A stretch of DNA of 7,503 nucleotides from the NCBI GenBank assembly GCA_910586575.1, contig CAJUJQ010000150.1, forward strand, positions 1 through 7,503. Direction: 5' to 3'. Every line of letters starts with the position of its first letter. Position 1 is the first letter of the stretch. Position numbers and translations under genes: made by a program. Shown here piece by piece: positions 1-5,792 of the stretch. Source of the DNA: an uncultured Clostridia bacterium. Lineage in GTDB: Bacteria > Bacillota > Clostridia > Oscillospirales > Butyricicoccaceae. The notes beneath the pieces are model-generated. The model was not told the DNA's origin and did not search any database. It worked only from the letters and a program-made list of their open reading frames with translations.

Positions 1-2
1 TG

Positions 3-56
3 TCGGATATGCTGCACGATTGGATAGCGCAGACGTGCGGGGGAGGGGTGGTCTGA
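3..56 (+). CDS. 3' end of an unidentified upstream gene (partial)
   Basis: The frame beginning at base 3 is open and ends at a TGA at 54-56, one base before the next start codon. It would encode only the last 17 residues (SDMLHDWIAQTCGGGVV) of a protein that begins outside the window. The purine-rich GGGAGGGG at 40-47, inside this tail, is the likely ribosome binding site of the next gene, so the two genes are probably translationally coupled. The tail is too short to identify a family. The call rests on spacing and context and could be wrong. Confidence 0.4.
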   Translation, partial: SDMLHDWIAQTCGGGVV

Positions 57-57
57 T

Positions 58-1095
58 ATGGCTAAGAATAAGAGTCTTGGGGCGGCAAAAAAGGCTAAAG
101 AGGACGAGTTTTATACCCAGCGTTCCGATATAGAAAATGAGCTTCATCATTATGCCGAGCATTTTCGGGGCAAGGTGGTGTACTGTAACTGTGATGACCC
201 TGTGTCCTCCGAGTTTTGGAAGTTCTTCGTCCGTAATTTCACGGCTTGGGGCTTGAAGAAGCTGATAGCTACGCATTATGAGACGGACGAAAAGAATTTT
301 GCTTATAAATTGGAGATGGAGCCTGACGCGAACGGGCAGTTCAGTATGTATGCTGAGCCGGTAAAGACGCCGCTGCCGTGTAATGGGGATTTTCGGTCCG
401 CTGCTTGCGTAGAGCTGCTGAAAGAAGCGGATATTGTAGTCACGAACCCGCCTTTTTCGCTGTTCCGGGAATTTATAGCGCAGCTTATGGAGTACGGCAA
501 GAAGTTTTTGATAATTGGTAATCAGAACGCCGTGACTTACAAGGAAGTGTTTACGCTTCTGCAATCCAACCAGGTATGGCTGGGGTATTATTCCGGGGAT
601 ATGGCTTTTAAGGTCCCTGCGTATTATGAACCACGGGCTACCCGGTATTGGGAGGACGAGACGGGTCAGAAGTGGCGTAGTCTTGGAAATGCCTGCTGGT
701 TTACGAATTTGGATATTCCGAAGCGTCACCAGCCTATTGATTTGCGCGGGAATTATTATAGGGGTAATGAAGATAGGTTCCCGGTCTATGTAAATTGTGA
801 AGCTATTGAAGTGGCTAAAGTGGCAGATATTCCGTGTGATTATGATGGAATTATTGGTGTTCCTATAACTTTTGTCAGCAAGTATTGTCCTGAACAGTTT
901 GAAATCTTGGGTCTTGATTATGATAAGACTATACCGACGAATACAGGGCTTGATGAACAATTTGTCCATGACTACTATGCGCAAGGGAACACGGGAAGTA
1001 TTTGCGTGGGCCATCCGAGTTTAGGTTATCGCTTAGAGGATGGAAAAGTGGTTCGTACTTATCGGAGAATTTTAATTCGTCGGTTGAAGGGGTGA
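58..1095 (+). CDS. EcoRI-family adenine-specific DNA methyltransferase
   Basis: Predicted 345-residue N6-adenine methyltransferase, which would transfer a methyl group from S-adenosylmethionine to adenine in a DNA recognition site. Visible landmarks are DEFYTQRSDIENEL (16-29), the NCDDP segment (44-48), the catalytic NPPF motif (130-133), YYSGDMAFKVP (177-187), and GVPITF with SKYCPEQFEILG near the C-terminus (267-285). This is the layout of the M.EcoRI family; the length is close to full and the frame is intact. The ATG start is preceded by GGGAGGGG with about 10 bases spacing. No EcoRI-type endonuclease is adjacent. Instead a DUF262-HNH nuclease starts 4 bases after the stop. Specificity for GAATTC is not proven; I see no GAATTC in this window, but only about two would be expected by chance. 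Base composition drops along the gene (about 52% GC at 301-360, 38% at 901-960), well below the next gene, which suggests separate origins. Confidence 0.9.
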   Translation: MAKNKSLGAAKKAKEDEFYTQRSDIENELHHYAEHFRGKVVYCNCDDPVSSEFWKFFVRNFTAWGLKKLIATHYETDEKNFAYKLEMEPDANGQFSMYAEPVKTPLPCNGDFRSAACVELLKEADIVVTNPPFSLFREFIAQLMEYGKKFLIIGNQNAVTYKEVFTLLQSNQVWLGYYSGDMAFKVPAYYEPRATRYWEDETGQKWRSLGNACWFTNLDIPKRHQPIDLRGNYYRGNEDRFPVYVNCEAIEVAKVADIPCDYDGIIGVPITFVSKYCPEQFEILGLDYDKTIPTNTGLDEQFVHDYYAQGNTGSICVGHPSLGYRLEDGKVVRTYRRILIRRLKG

Positions 1096-1099
1096 TTAT

Positions 1100-2236
1100 G
1101 TGATTATCAATGAAATGAAGCTGTCCGTTGGGGATCTCATTCAGGGCTACCATGAGGACGACGCCACGTCCCGCGTCGTGGCCTGGGGCGGTAAGCTGGA
1201 CGTTCGCCCGGAATACCAGCGCGAATACGTCTACGGCGAGGGTCAGAGGGACGCTGTTGTGAACACGGTGCTGAACGGGTTCCCGCTGAACATCATGTAT
1301 TTCGTGGACCGGCAGGACGGCACATTTGAAGTCCTGGACGGCCAGCAGCGCATAATCTCCATTTGCCGGTACGCTATGAATCAGTACAGCGTGAAGGTCC
1401 CGGCAGCTACGGGCGGCTATGATGCCCTGAACTATCCCAACCTCTATGACGAGCTGCGGGACAAGTTCTTGGGCTATGAGCTGCACGTCTACGTCTGCCA
1501 GGGGACGGACAAGGAAAAGCTGGACTGGTTTCAGATCATCAACATAGCCGGGGAGACGTTGGAGCAGCAGGAGATCAGGAACGCCTTGTACCATGGACCT
1601 TGGCTGACGGACGCGAAGTCGGTGTTCTCCCGGCGAAACTGCGCGGCCCACAAGAACTACGGGAAGTACATGGCCGGGGACTACATCAGGCAGAAATACC
1701 TTGAAACGGCGTTTTCCTGGAAGGCCGCGCAGGAGGGCTATACGGGCCGGGACGCCGTTGCCGAGTACATGAAGGCCCACCGCGCCGACAAGGACGCTAA
1801 CGATCTGTGGTCCTATTTTGAAGCGGTTTTCCGCTGGGTACAGGATATTTTCGGGAAGCAGTTCGACAAGTCCATGAAGGGCGTCGCCTGGGGGATGCTC
1901 TACAACGAGCACAAGGACGATATGCTGGACCCGGCAGAGATGCAGCGGCGCGTCCGGGAGCTGCTGGCCGACACGGAAGTATTGCGGAAGTCCGGCATTT
2001 ACGCCTATCTGCTCACCGGCGAGGAAAAGCATTTAAGCCCCCGGCAGTTTGATGCCGACGTGGCATTGGCTAAATACCACCAGCAGGGCGGCAAGTGCGC
2101 GATATGCGGCCAGCCGAAGGATTTCAAAGATATGCACGCGGACCATATCGTCCCCTGGAGCAAGGGCGGTAAGACGGTCCCGGAGAACTGCCAGATGCTT
2201 TGTATTCCTTGCAACGAGAAGAAAAAGGCCCATTGA
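1100..2236 (+). CDS. DUF262 (ParB/Srx-like) - HNH endonuclease fusion protein
   Basis: A 378-residue two-domain protein. The N-terminal DUF262 domain shows PEYQR (37-41), the DGQQR nucleotide-binding-type motif (80-84) and FQIINIAGETLEQQEIRNA (144-162). The C-terminal HNH nuclease has a zinc knuckle from C333, C336, C368 and C371, the DH pair D348-H349, N363, and N372 in the third metal-binding position, so all catalytic positions look intact. DUF262 domains occur in modification-sensing restriction proteins such as GmrSD and SspE, usually joined to a DUF1524-type HNH; here the nuclease is a classic Cys4 HNH. The GTG start at 1100 is chosen because AGGGGTGAT lies just upstream; an in-frame ATG at 1115 is the alternative. 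It sits 4 bases after the methyltransferase stop, so the two are almost certainly co-transcribed. Inference: the nuclease half of a non-canonical restriction-modification unit. It could also be a regulator or a mobile-element nuclease. Confidence 0.88.
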   Translation: MIINEMKLSVGDLIQGYHEDDATSRVVAWGGKLDVRPEYQREYVYGEGQRDAVVNTVLNGFPLNIMYFVDRQDGTFEVLDGQQRIISICRYAMNQYSVKVPAATGGYDALNYPNLYDELRDKFLGYELHVYVCQGTDKEKLDWFQIINIAGETLEQQEIRNALYHGPWLTDAKSVFSRRNCAAHKNYGKYMAGDYIRQKYLETAFSWKAAQEGYTGRDAVAEYMKAHRADKDANDLWSYFEAVFRWVQDIFGKQFDKSMKGVAWGMLYNEHKDDMLDPAEMQRRVRELLADTEVLRKSGIYAYLLTGEEKHLSPRQFDADVALAKYHQQGGKCAICGQPKDFKDMHADHIVPWSKGGKTVPENCQMLCIPCNEKKKAH

Positions 2237-2260
2237 ATGATTGAAAGGTAGGTGTTTGGT

Positions 2261-2569
2261 ATGTCGAGAAAAAAGCAGCCGTCATACGGCGAAATGAAGG
2301 AGCAGGCAGCGAAGATTGCGGCAGAAATGGAGAAGGAAAAGGAGCGCCTGGCCGGTGTCATGGCAAAGGCTTTTATGAACGACCAGGTTGCCGTGAAGCT
2401 GGGCGGCTGTTCGGATGCGGATTTGAAACGGGTCGTTTCCATGCTGGCGGGCTACATTGACGAATGTTTGGCGAAACTGGACGCCGAGAAGCAGGCCCGG
2501 ACAGGCGCGGCCCGTCAGCAGGGCATGGAAGCGGATGACGGGATTGCTGCCCTCATGGGTAATCTTTAA
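2261..2569 (+). CDS. Small coiled, charged hypothetical protein
   Basis: A 102-residue soluble protein of unrecognised family. The first half is Lys/Glu/Ala-rich (SYGEMKEQAAKIAAEMEKEK) and probably a long helix or coiled coil. A CSDADLKRVVSML segment follows, then a low-complexity acidic tail ending GIAALMGNL. No signal peptide or membrane segment is visible. The ATG at 2261 is preferred over an in-frame GTG at 2252 because AGGTAGGTG at 2245-2253 is then correctly spaced. It follows the nuclease stop by 24 bases and lies before a terminator, so it is the last gene of the methyltransferase-nuclease transcript. Position suggests an accessory or regulatory subunit, but that is only context; it could equally be a conjugation-related small protein. 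Confidence 0.65.
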   Translation: MSRKKQPSYGEMKEQAAKIAAEMEKEKERLAGVMAKAFMNDQVAVKLGGCSDADLKRVVSMLAGYIDECLAKLDAEKQARTGAARQQGMEADDGIAALMGNL

Positions 2570-2582
2570 GATAATAAAAAAG

Positions 2583-2623
2583 AAAGCCGCTGCACCCTCT
2601 GGATTAGAGAGCGCAGCGGCTTT
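2583..2623. terminator. Bidirectional intrinsic terminator
   Basis: An 11-bp perfect stem, AAAGCCGCTGC (2583-2593) with GCAGCGGCTTT (2613-2623), encloses a 19-base loop. The + strand continues into TTTCTTT. The A-rich run just upstream (2571-2585) supplies a U-run for the opposite strand. It can therefore end both the + strand cassette and the convergent - strand toxin gene, whose stop is at 2639. Confidence 0.88.
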
Positions 2624-2638
2624 TTCTTTCCATTTCCG

Positions 2639-2899
2639 TCAATCGTAGTGCCCTTTGCAGGCCAGGATTACGATCATGTCCCCTACGACTTTATACGTCA
2701 GCCGGTCCGTGTCGTTGATGCGGCGGCTCCATAGGCCGGACAGGTCGTGCTTTAGGGGTTCCGGCTTGCCGATACCGCTGAACGGGTCCCTGCGGGCGTC
2801 TTTGATAAGGGCGTTGATGCGTTTTAGCGTGGTTTTGTCTTTTTGCCACTCGCAGTAGTCCTCCCAGGCGTCGCCGTCCCACTGTATTCCCCGCCCCAT
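2639..2899 (-). CDS. yoeB: Txe/YoeB-family mRNA-interferase toxin
   Basis: An 86-residue toxin of the RelE superfamily, YoeB branch, full length for the family (E. coli YoeB is 84). Members enter the ribosomal A site and cut mRNA when not bound by antitoxin. Conserved features are WEDYCEWQ (12-19), INALIKD (28-34), DPFSGIGKPEPLKHDLSGLWSRRI (38-61), DRL (65-67) and the C-terminal GHY (83-85). E47, R66 and H84 match the expected catalytic residues, so it should be active. The start lies 2 bases after the antitoxin stop with a GAGGT element upstream, the usual coupled antitoxin-toxin layout. On an element it would act as an addiction module and silence translation when antitoxin is lost. Confidence 0.95.
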   Translation of the reverse strand: MGRGIQWDGDAWEDYCEWQKDKTTLKRINALIKDARRDPFSGIGKPEPLKHDLSGLWSRRINDTDRLTYKVVGDMIVILACKGHYD

Positions 2900-2901
2900 G
2901 G

Positions 2902-3174
2902 TCAGTCTACCTCGATCAGGTCATGTTCTTCCAGCGGGAGCGTCCCGGCGTTCAGCGCGTCCAGCTTCCCTTTCAGGTAGCGGACGTTGTTCTCGCTATA
3001 AAATGGGTCGGCGTCTGCGGTTACGTCGAAGGGGATTCGCCTTTCCTGCTCTACCTTTCGGCAGCAGATAGTCAGCAGCGTGGTTAGATTCATGCCCATT
3101 CGCTGGCAGATTTCCTCCACGTTCTTCTTTAGCTGCTCGTCCATGCGGAAGTTTACGTTTACTGTCTGTGCCAT
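2902..3174 (-). CDS. relB: RelB/DinJ-family antitoxin
   Basis: A 90-residue antitoxin. The N-terminal half (about 4-42) is a ribbon-helix-helix DNA-binding fold: VNVNFRMDEQLKKNVEEIC, then MGMNLTTLLTICCRKV. The RIPFD motif (46-50) is typical of RelB/DinJ proteins; the rest is the variable toxin-binding tail. It should neutralise the adjacent YoeB and repress its own promoter. The canonical YoeB partner in E. coli is YefM (Phd family), so this is a swapped pairing. The ATG start has a near-perfect AAGGAGGTG site at 3182-3190 (complement). The operon promoter lies directly upstream. Confidence 0.93.
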   Translation of the reverse strand: MAQTVNVNFRMDEQLKKNVEEICQRMGMNLTTLLTICCRKVEQERRIPFDVTADADPFYSENNVRYLKGKLDALNAGTLPLEEHDLIEVD

Positions 3175-3199
3175 AGATTACACCTCCTTGGCACATCCT

Positions 3200-3228
3200 A
3201 TTATAGCAGGTGGCGGAACGCCTGTAAA
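3200..3228 (-). promoter_or_regulatory. Sigma-A promoter of the antitoxin-toxin operon
   Basis: Reading the - strand, TTTACA (3228-3223) and TATAAT (3205-3200) are separated by exactly 17 bases, close to consensus. The spacer holds the palindrome GGCG-TTC-CGCC (3222-3212), and a short TGTAA/TTACA repeat (3223-3242) overlaps the -35. These are plausible operator half-sites for the ribbon-helix-helix antitoxin. The promoter lies between the SLOG gene stop and the antitoxin start, so the toxin operon is independently transcribed; I see no terminator blocking read-through from SLOG. Confidence 0.8.
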
Positions 3229-3255
3229 GAGTTATCATTACAGTTCTTTGCGCAT

Positions 3256-3786
3256 TTATGCGTCCTGGCTGATTTTCCCGGTTGCCGGGTCTATGATGAT
3301 GATTTCCCGGTCCAGCTTGCGGGCGTAGCGTATCGTGGCAGCGGTTCCACCCCTGTACTCGCCGTTGTAGACGGCCAGCAGCGTCCCGGTCCGGTCCACC
3401 ATGTACCTGTTGCGGTCCAGCAGGCAGCCGTCGTAGTAACTGTAGCTCAGTTCCTTGGTTTCGTCGGCTTTTTGCAGGATTTTGAAGTACCGCGTCTGTG
3501 ATTTGATGCCCCACTTGTCAGGCTGGCCGTGGTATGGGATGATGCAGTGCAGCCGGACGGTGGGGTTCTCCTTTTTCAGCTTCAGGACGGCCAGTGCCGC
3601 CCAGAGGTCCGTTCCCTCGGCCATTCCTGAGTAGTAGTCTGTTACGCCACGGCCTGCCAGTGCGGCTATCTGGTCGTAAAGGCGTCGCATGAGCATGATG
3701 CAGCGCGGGTCGCTCTCATTGTCCTTCCACGGCAGCTTGTAGGGCCTGTGGCCGGTAAAGGCGCAGCTATGTCCCAGCTCGTCCAT
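3256..3786 (-). CDS. SLOG/DUF1273 (YpsA-like) family protein
   Basis: A 176-residue Rossmann-like protein of the DUF1273/YpsA branch of the SLOG superfamily, predicted to bind nucleotides or nucleotide-derived ligands. Signatures are CAFTGHRP (8-15), YYSGMAEGTDLWAA (51-64), RNRYMVDRTGTLLAVYNG (125-142) and the glycine-rich GGTAATIRYA (146-155). The start at 3786 is chosen because AGGAGGGG stands 8-9 bases upstream; a 13-residue in-frame extension to 3825 lacks a site. It is divergent from the XRE regulator and lies upstream of the toxin operon. The family is common on Firmicutes mobile elements; its molecular job here is unknown. No strong promoter is visible in the gap. Confidence 0.9.
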   Translation of the reverse strand: MDELGHSCAFTGHRPYKLPWKDNESDPRCIMLMRRLYDQIAALAGRGVTDYYSGMAEGTDLWAALAVLKLKKENPTVRLHCIIPYHGQPDKWGIKSQTRYFKILQKADETKELSYSYYDGCLLDRNRYMVDRTGTLLAVYNGEYRGGTAATIRYARKLDREIIIIDPATGKISQDA

Positions 3787-3814
3787 ATGGTTCCCCTCCT
3801 GTTGTAAAAATCGG

Positions 3815-3830
3815 TAACGGCGCACCGTTA
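3815..3830. repeat. Short perfect inverted repeat between divergent genes
   Basis: TAACGG-CGCA-CCGTTA, a 6-bp perfect dyad with a 4-base loop. It lies in the control region between the SLOG gene and the XRE regulator, about 30 bases before the SLOG start. It could be an operator or a small leader hairpin in the SLOG transcript. Confidence 0.55.
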
Positions 3831-3843
3831 ATGTTGGGCCGTT

Positions 3844-3896
3844 ATATGCCCTATACTCCTGTTAGGACATTCAGAACAGGGGATAATAGGGCATAT
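3844..3896. promoter_or_regulatory. Long dyad covering the XRE leader, ribosome binding site and start codon
   Basis: Outer arms ATATGCCCTAT (3844-3854) and ATAGGGCATAT (3886-3896) are perfect 11-bp inverted repeats. Inner arms CCTGTT (3858-3863) and AACAGG (3875-3880) are a second perfect dyad with the same centre. The right side holds the AGGGG ribosome binding site (3878-3882) and the first two bases of the ATG. A possible -10, TATACT (3852-3857), sits at the edge of the left arm without a good -35. It may be an operator for the XRE protein, a translation-blocking hairpin, or both. Confidence 0.65.
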
Positions 3897-4137
3897 GACG
3901 TATTCCGATGTAATCAGAAAACGGCTCGAATATCTGATAGACCAGCGCGGCATAACGGTCAACCGGCTTGCCACGCTGTCCGGCATCACCCAATCCACGG
4001 TCGAGAACATCGTCCATGGGAAAACGTGCAACCCCAAGCTGAAAACGCTGCATCGGCTGGCCTGTGGCCTGGGCATGACGGTTTCCGAACTGCTGGACTT
4101 CCCGGAAATGAACGAGACGATATTTGACGATGAATAA
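3895..4137 (+). CDS. Small XRE-family helix-turn-helix regulator
   Basis: An 80-residue protein that is almost entirely a Cro/C1-type helix-turn-helix: ITVNRLATLSGITQSTVENIVHG (20-42), then PKLKTLHRLACGLGMTVSELLD (47-68) and a short acidic tail. It has no ligand or peptidase domain, so it resembles a Cro-like autoregulator. The ATG at 3895 has AGGGG about 12 bases upstream, and both lie within the long dyad described for 3844-3896. It is divergent from the SLOG gene and convergent with the ArdC operon, so it could control one or both and itself. It is followed immediately by its own terminator. Confidence 0.9.
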   Translation: MTYSDVIRKRLEYLIDQRGITVNRLATLSGITQSTVENIVHGKTCNPKLKTLHRLACGLGMTVSELLDFPEMNETIFDDE

Positions 4138-4176
4138 TCCCCGCGTCATCAGGGCAGGCGCGGGGATTATTCTTTT
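4133..4176 (+). terminator. Intrinsic terminator of the XRE gene
   Basis: A 13-bp perfect stem, AATAATCCCCGCG (4133-4145) with CGCGGGGATTATT (4159-4171), has a 13-base loop and is followed by CTTTT. The left arm overlaps the stop codon of the XRE gene. The opposite strand lacks a good U-run, so it mainly serves the + strand, although the convergent ArdC operon also ends here. Confidence 0.88.
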
Positions 4177-4185
4177 CCATCGCCG

Positions 4186-4539
4186 TTACAGCTCCCGGTA
4201 GGCTTTCCGGGCCGTTGCGGCGTCCGTGTCGTCAAAGATAGCGTCCAGTGCGTCGGTCGCGGCCTGGATGCTGTCATGCTCGGCACCTGTGGCCTGCATG
4301 GCCGTCACCAAGTAGCCCTTGATGATCTCATTGAACGCGCCGGTGTCCATGATGCTGTTGATCTCCGGTTCCGGCGTGAACGCCAGCCGGAAAACCAGGT
4401 CCCCGGTCTGCTTCTCCCGGCCCATCTGCTCAAGCTGGAAGATGGCCCAGCGGAGTGCCGCCGTCATGTCCTGGTCGCCCTTCTCGCGCTCCATCAGCTC
4501 ATACAGGCGGTCGATCTGCTGCTTGTCAATCTCGCTCAT
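4186..4539 (-). CDS. Acidic 117-residue hypothetical protein, last gene of the ArdC operon
   Basis: Not a family I recognise. The protein is soluble, helix-rich and strongly acidic (about 23 Asp/Glu against 12 Lys/Arg), with a final stretch around DALDAIFDDTDAATARKAY. AAGGGAG lies 8-9 bases before the ATG, and the start is 4 bases after the stop of the preceding gene, so the two are coupled. Small acidic proteins next to antirestriction genes are sometimes DNA mimics (T7 Ocr is of similar size), but I see no sequence match and this is only a hypothesis. Confidence 0.8.
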   Translation of the reverse strand: MSEIDKQQIDRLYELMEREKGDQDMTAALRWAIFQLEQMGREKQTGDLVFRLAFTPEPEINSIMDTGAFNEIIKGYLVTAMQATGAEHDSIQAATDALDAIFDDTDAATARKAYREL

Positions 4540-4543
4540 ATTT

Positions 4544-4795
4544 CTACTCCCTTTCGATCAGCTCGCACATATATTCTTCTTCCTGCTCGGCCCAGTCCGG
4601 CACGTCCTCCCAGCTTTCCCTGTTGTCCGATACCTGGACGCTCACGATCTGGACCGGCTTAACAAAGACGGACGCGACAAAACGGACGTAGGACACGGCT
4701 TCGATCAGCGTTGCCGGTCCGATGGTGACTGCCGCTTCGGGTTCCATTATGTCCCCGCAGTAGGTATACTGGATTCTGTAGGTTCTCTGTTCCAT
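4544..4795 (-). CDS. 83-residue hypothetical protein with acidic C-terminus
   Basis: Unrecognised. The N-terminal two thirds alternates hydrophobic and polar residues (TYRIQYTYCGDI, then PVQIVSVQVSDN), suggesting a small beta-rich fold. The last 25 residues are very acidic (SWEDVPDWAEQEEEYMCELIERE), giving a net charge near -11. AAAGGAG at 4805-4811 is well placed for the ATG at 4795. It lies 37 bases after the 70-residue gene and 4 bases before the 117-residue gene, so it belongs to the same transcript. No signal peptide or membrane helix is seen. Confidence 0.75.
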   Translation of the reverse strand: MEQRTYRIQYTYCGDIMEPEAAVTIGPATLIEAVSYVRFVASVFVKPVQIVSVQVSDNRESWEDVPDWAEQEEEYMCELIERE

Positions 4796-4832
4796 GTCTG
4801 GATGCTCCTTTCATTGTAGCAGATATTGGCGG

Positions 4833-5045
4833 CTACTGCAAGCTGGTACGCTCACAGCAGCAGCAGTAGGTGGCTCCTTCATAGCCTTGCAGTTCCGCCA
4901 GCAGATTCAGGATGGCGTCGATTACCGCGCTGTGGCCGTCCGCCAGCATGACTGCCGCCCGCTCCGGGGTGACGGGGAGACGGATGCAGCTTTCGGCCAA
5001 TTCTCCGGGCTTGCTCATGTGGTAGGTCACGATCAGGTATTCCAT
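4833..5045 (-). CDS. 70-residue hypothetical protein with a four-cysteine run
   Basis: Unrecognised small protein beginning MEYLIVTYHMSKPGELAES, with a helical middle (SAVIDAILNLLAELQGYEG) and CCCC at 61-64 near the end. The four Cys codons coincide with a CAG/CTG triplet run at 4855-4866. Two starts are possible: the first ATG (5051) is only 2 bases from AGGAGG, while the second (5045) has about 8 bases spacing and is preferred. It belongs to the ArdC operon after a 102-base structured gap. Metal binding or a redox role is possible but unsupported beyond the cysteines. Confidence 0.7.
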   Translation of the reverse strand: MEYLIVTYHMSKPGELAESCIRLPVTPERAAVMLADGHSAVIDAILNLLAELQGYEGATYCCCCERTSLQ

Positions 5046-5070
5046 TGGCATTTCCTCCTATATGATTTTT

Positions 5071-5141
5071 TTGTGCAATATGCCGTTTCCGGGCCGTGGT
5101 CCTGCGCCGGATCGCTGGCAAGGCGATAGCAGATTGCACAA
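5071..5141. repeat. Structured intergenic inverted repeat inside the ArdC operon
   Basis: TTGTGCAAT (5071-5079) and ATTGCACAA (5133-5141) form a 9-bp perfect inverted repeat. Within it ATCGC-TGGCAAG-GCGAT (5111-5127) forms a smaller hairpin. It fills the only long gap in the operon, before the 70-residue gene. It lacks a U-run in the operon direction, so it is not an obvious terminator. It may be an RNA processing site or attenuator, or simply a protein-binding site. Confidence 0.5.
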
Positions 5142-5147
5142 TGGCCG

Positions 5148-5792
5148 TCAGGTATGGACCTCATAGTAGGCTTTTTCCAGCCCGTCATGGTGGTGCAGCA
5201 CCAGGCCCCCGCAGATACCGTCCTGGCCGTTGATCGTCTCCCGGAACGTGAAGCTGTACCTGTCCCAGTCGGCGTAAAAGCTGATTACATGGTCGCCGGT
5301 CCTGGGCCACTGGAAGAAGTCGCGGAAGGCCCGCGTCAGCTTGTGGCGGAGTACGGGGACGGCCAGGACGTGCCTAATCGTCTCCTGCGCCCCAGGGGAA
5401 GAAAAGTCCAGCCGGGGCCGCTGGCTGGTGTAGCCGGGGGAGAACATGGACCACGTTTCAGGGCCGTTTTCCTCTGAGCTGTCCCATATCCATTGCGCCA
5501 GCCGGTCATAGCCCAGGACAACGGTTTCGGCGTAGCCTTTCAGGGTATTGTCGCTGTACTTGACAAGCCAGGTGAAGTCGATCTGGACCATCGCGCCGTC
5601 CTCGATCAGCCGGAACAGGGCAAAGGAATAGCCGTCATCGAGCAGAAGGTAGCCGTCCGCTTCCAGGTCCGTAAACGATGGCCTGGACAGTGTGAACGAC
5701 TGCGGAGATTTGTGTTTCCGGGAGATCGTGCGGATGCTGATGTAGTCCCTATAAGCCCTGAACTTCACCAGGGCGGGGTCCCTGTCAATCAT
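5148..5792 (-). CDS. 214-residue hypothetical protein coupled to ArdC
   Basis: Not recognised. The protein is soluble and rich in aromatic residues, with segments such as DGYLLLDDGYSFALFRLIEDG, VQIDFTWLVKYSDNTLKGYAE and GDHVISFYADWDRYSFTFRE that suggest beta strands. The ATG at 5792 overlaps the ArdC stop as ATGA and has AGGAGGTAA about 8 bases upstream, so a longer in-frame reading toward 5915 is rejected as overlap with ArdC. Strict coupling to ArdC suggests a partner or a second establishment function. Neither catalytic motifs nor membrane segments are visible. Confidence 0.8.
   Translation of the reverse strand: MIDRDPALVKFRAYRDYISIRTISRKHKSPQSFTLSRPSFTDLEADGYLLLDDGYSFALFRLIEDGAMVQIDFTWLVKYSDNTLKGYAETVVLGYDRLAQWIWDSSEENGPETWSMFSPGYTSQRPRLDFSSPGAQETIRHVLAVPVLRHKLTRAFRDFFQWPRTGDHVISFYADWDRYSFTFRETINGQDGICGGLVLHHHDGLEKAYYEVHT

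Noticed and set aside
929..2032. Long open frame of 367 codons on the - strand
   Set aside because: It lies antisense to the DUF262-HNH gene, whose motifs are unmistakable; long reverse frames are expected in GC-rich coding DNA.
4813..4841. TTGCAG-17-TACAAT promoter-like pair before the 83-residue gene (- strand)
   Set aside because: Transcription would start near 4806, within the ribosome binding site of that gene, so a functional leader is unlikely; the gene is adequately explained by read-through from upstream.
4855..4866. CAG/CTG triplet run
   Set aside because: Only four units, inside a coding region where it encodes the cysteine run; too short to treat as a repeat element.
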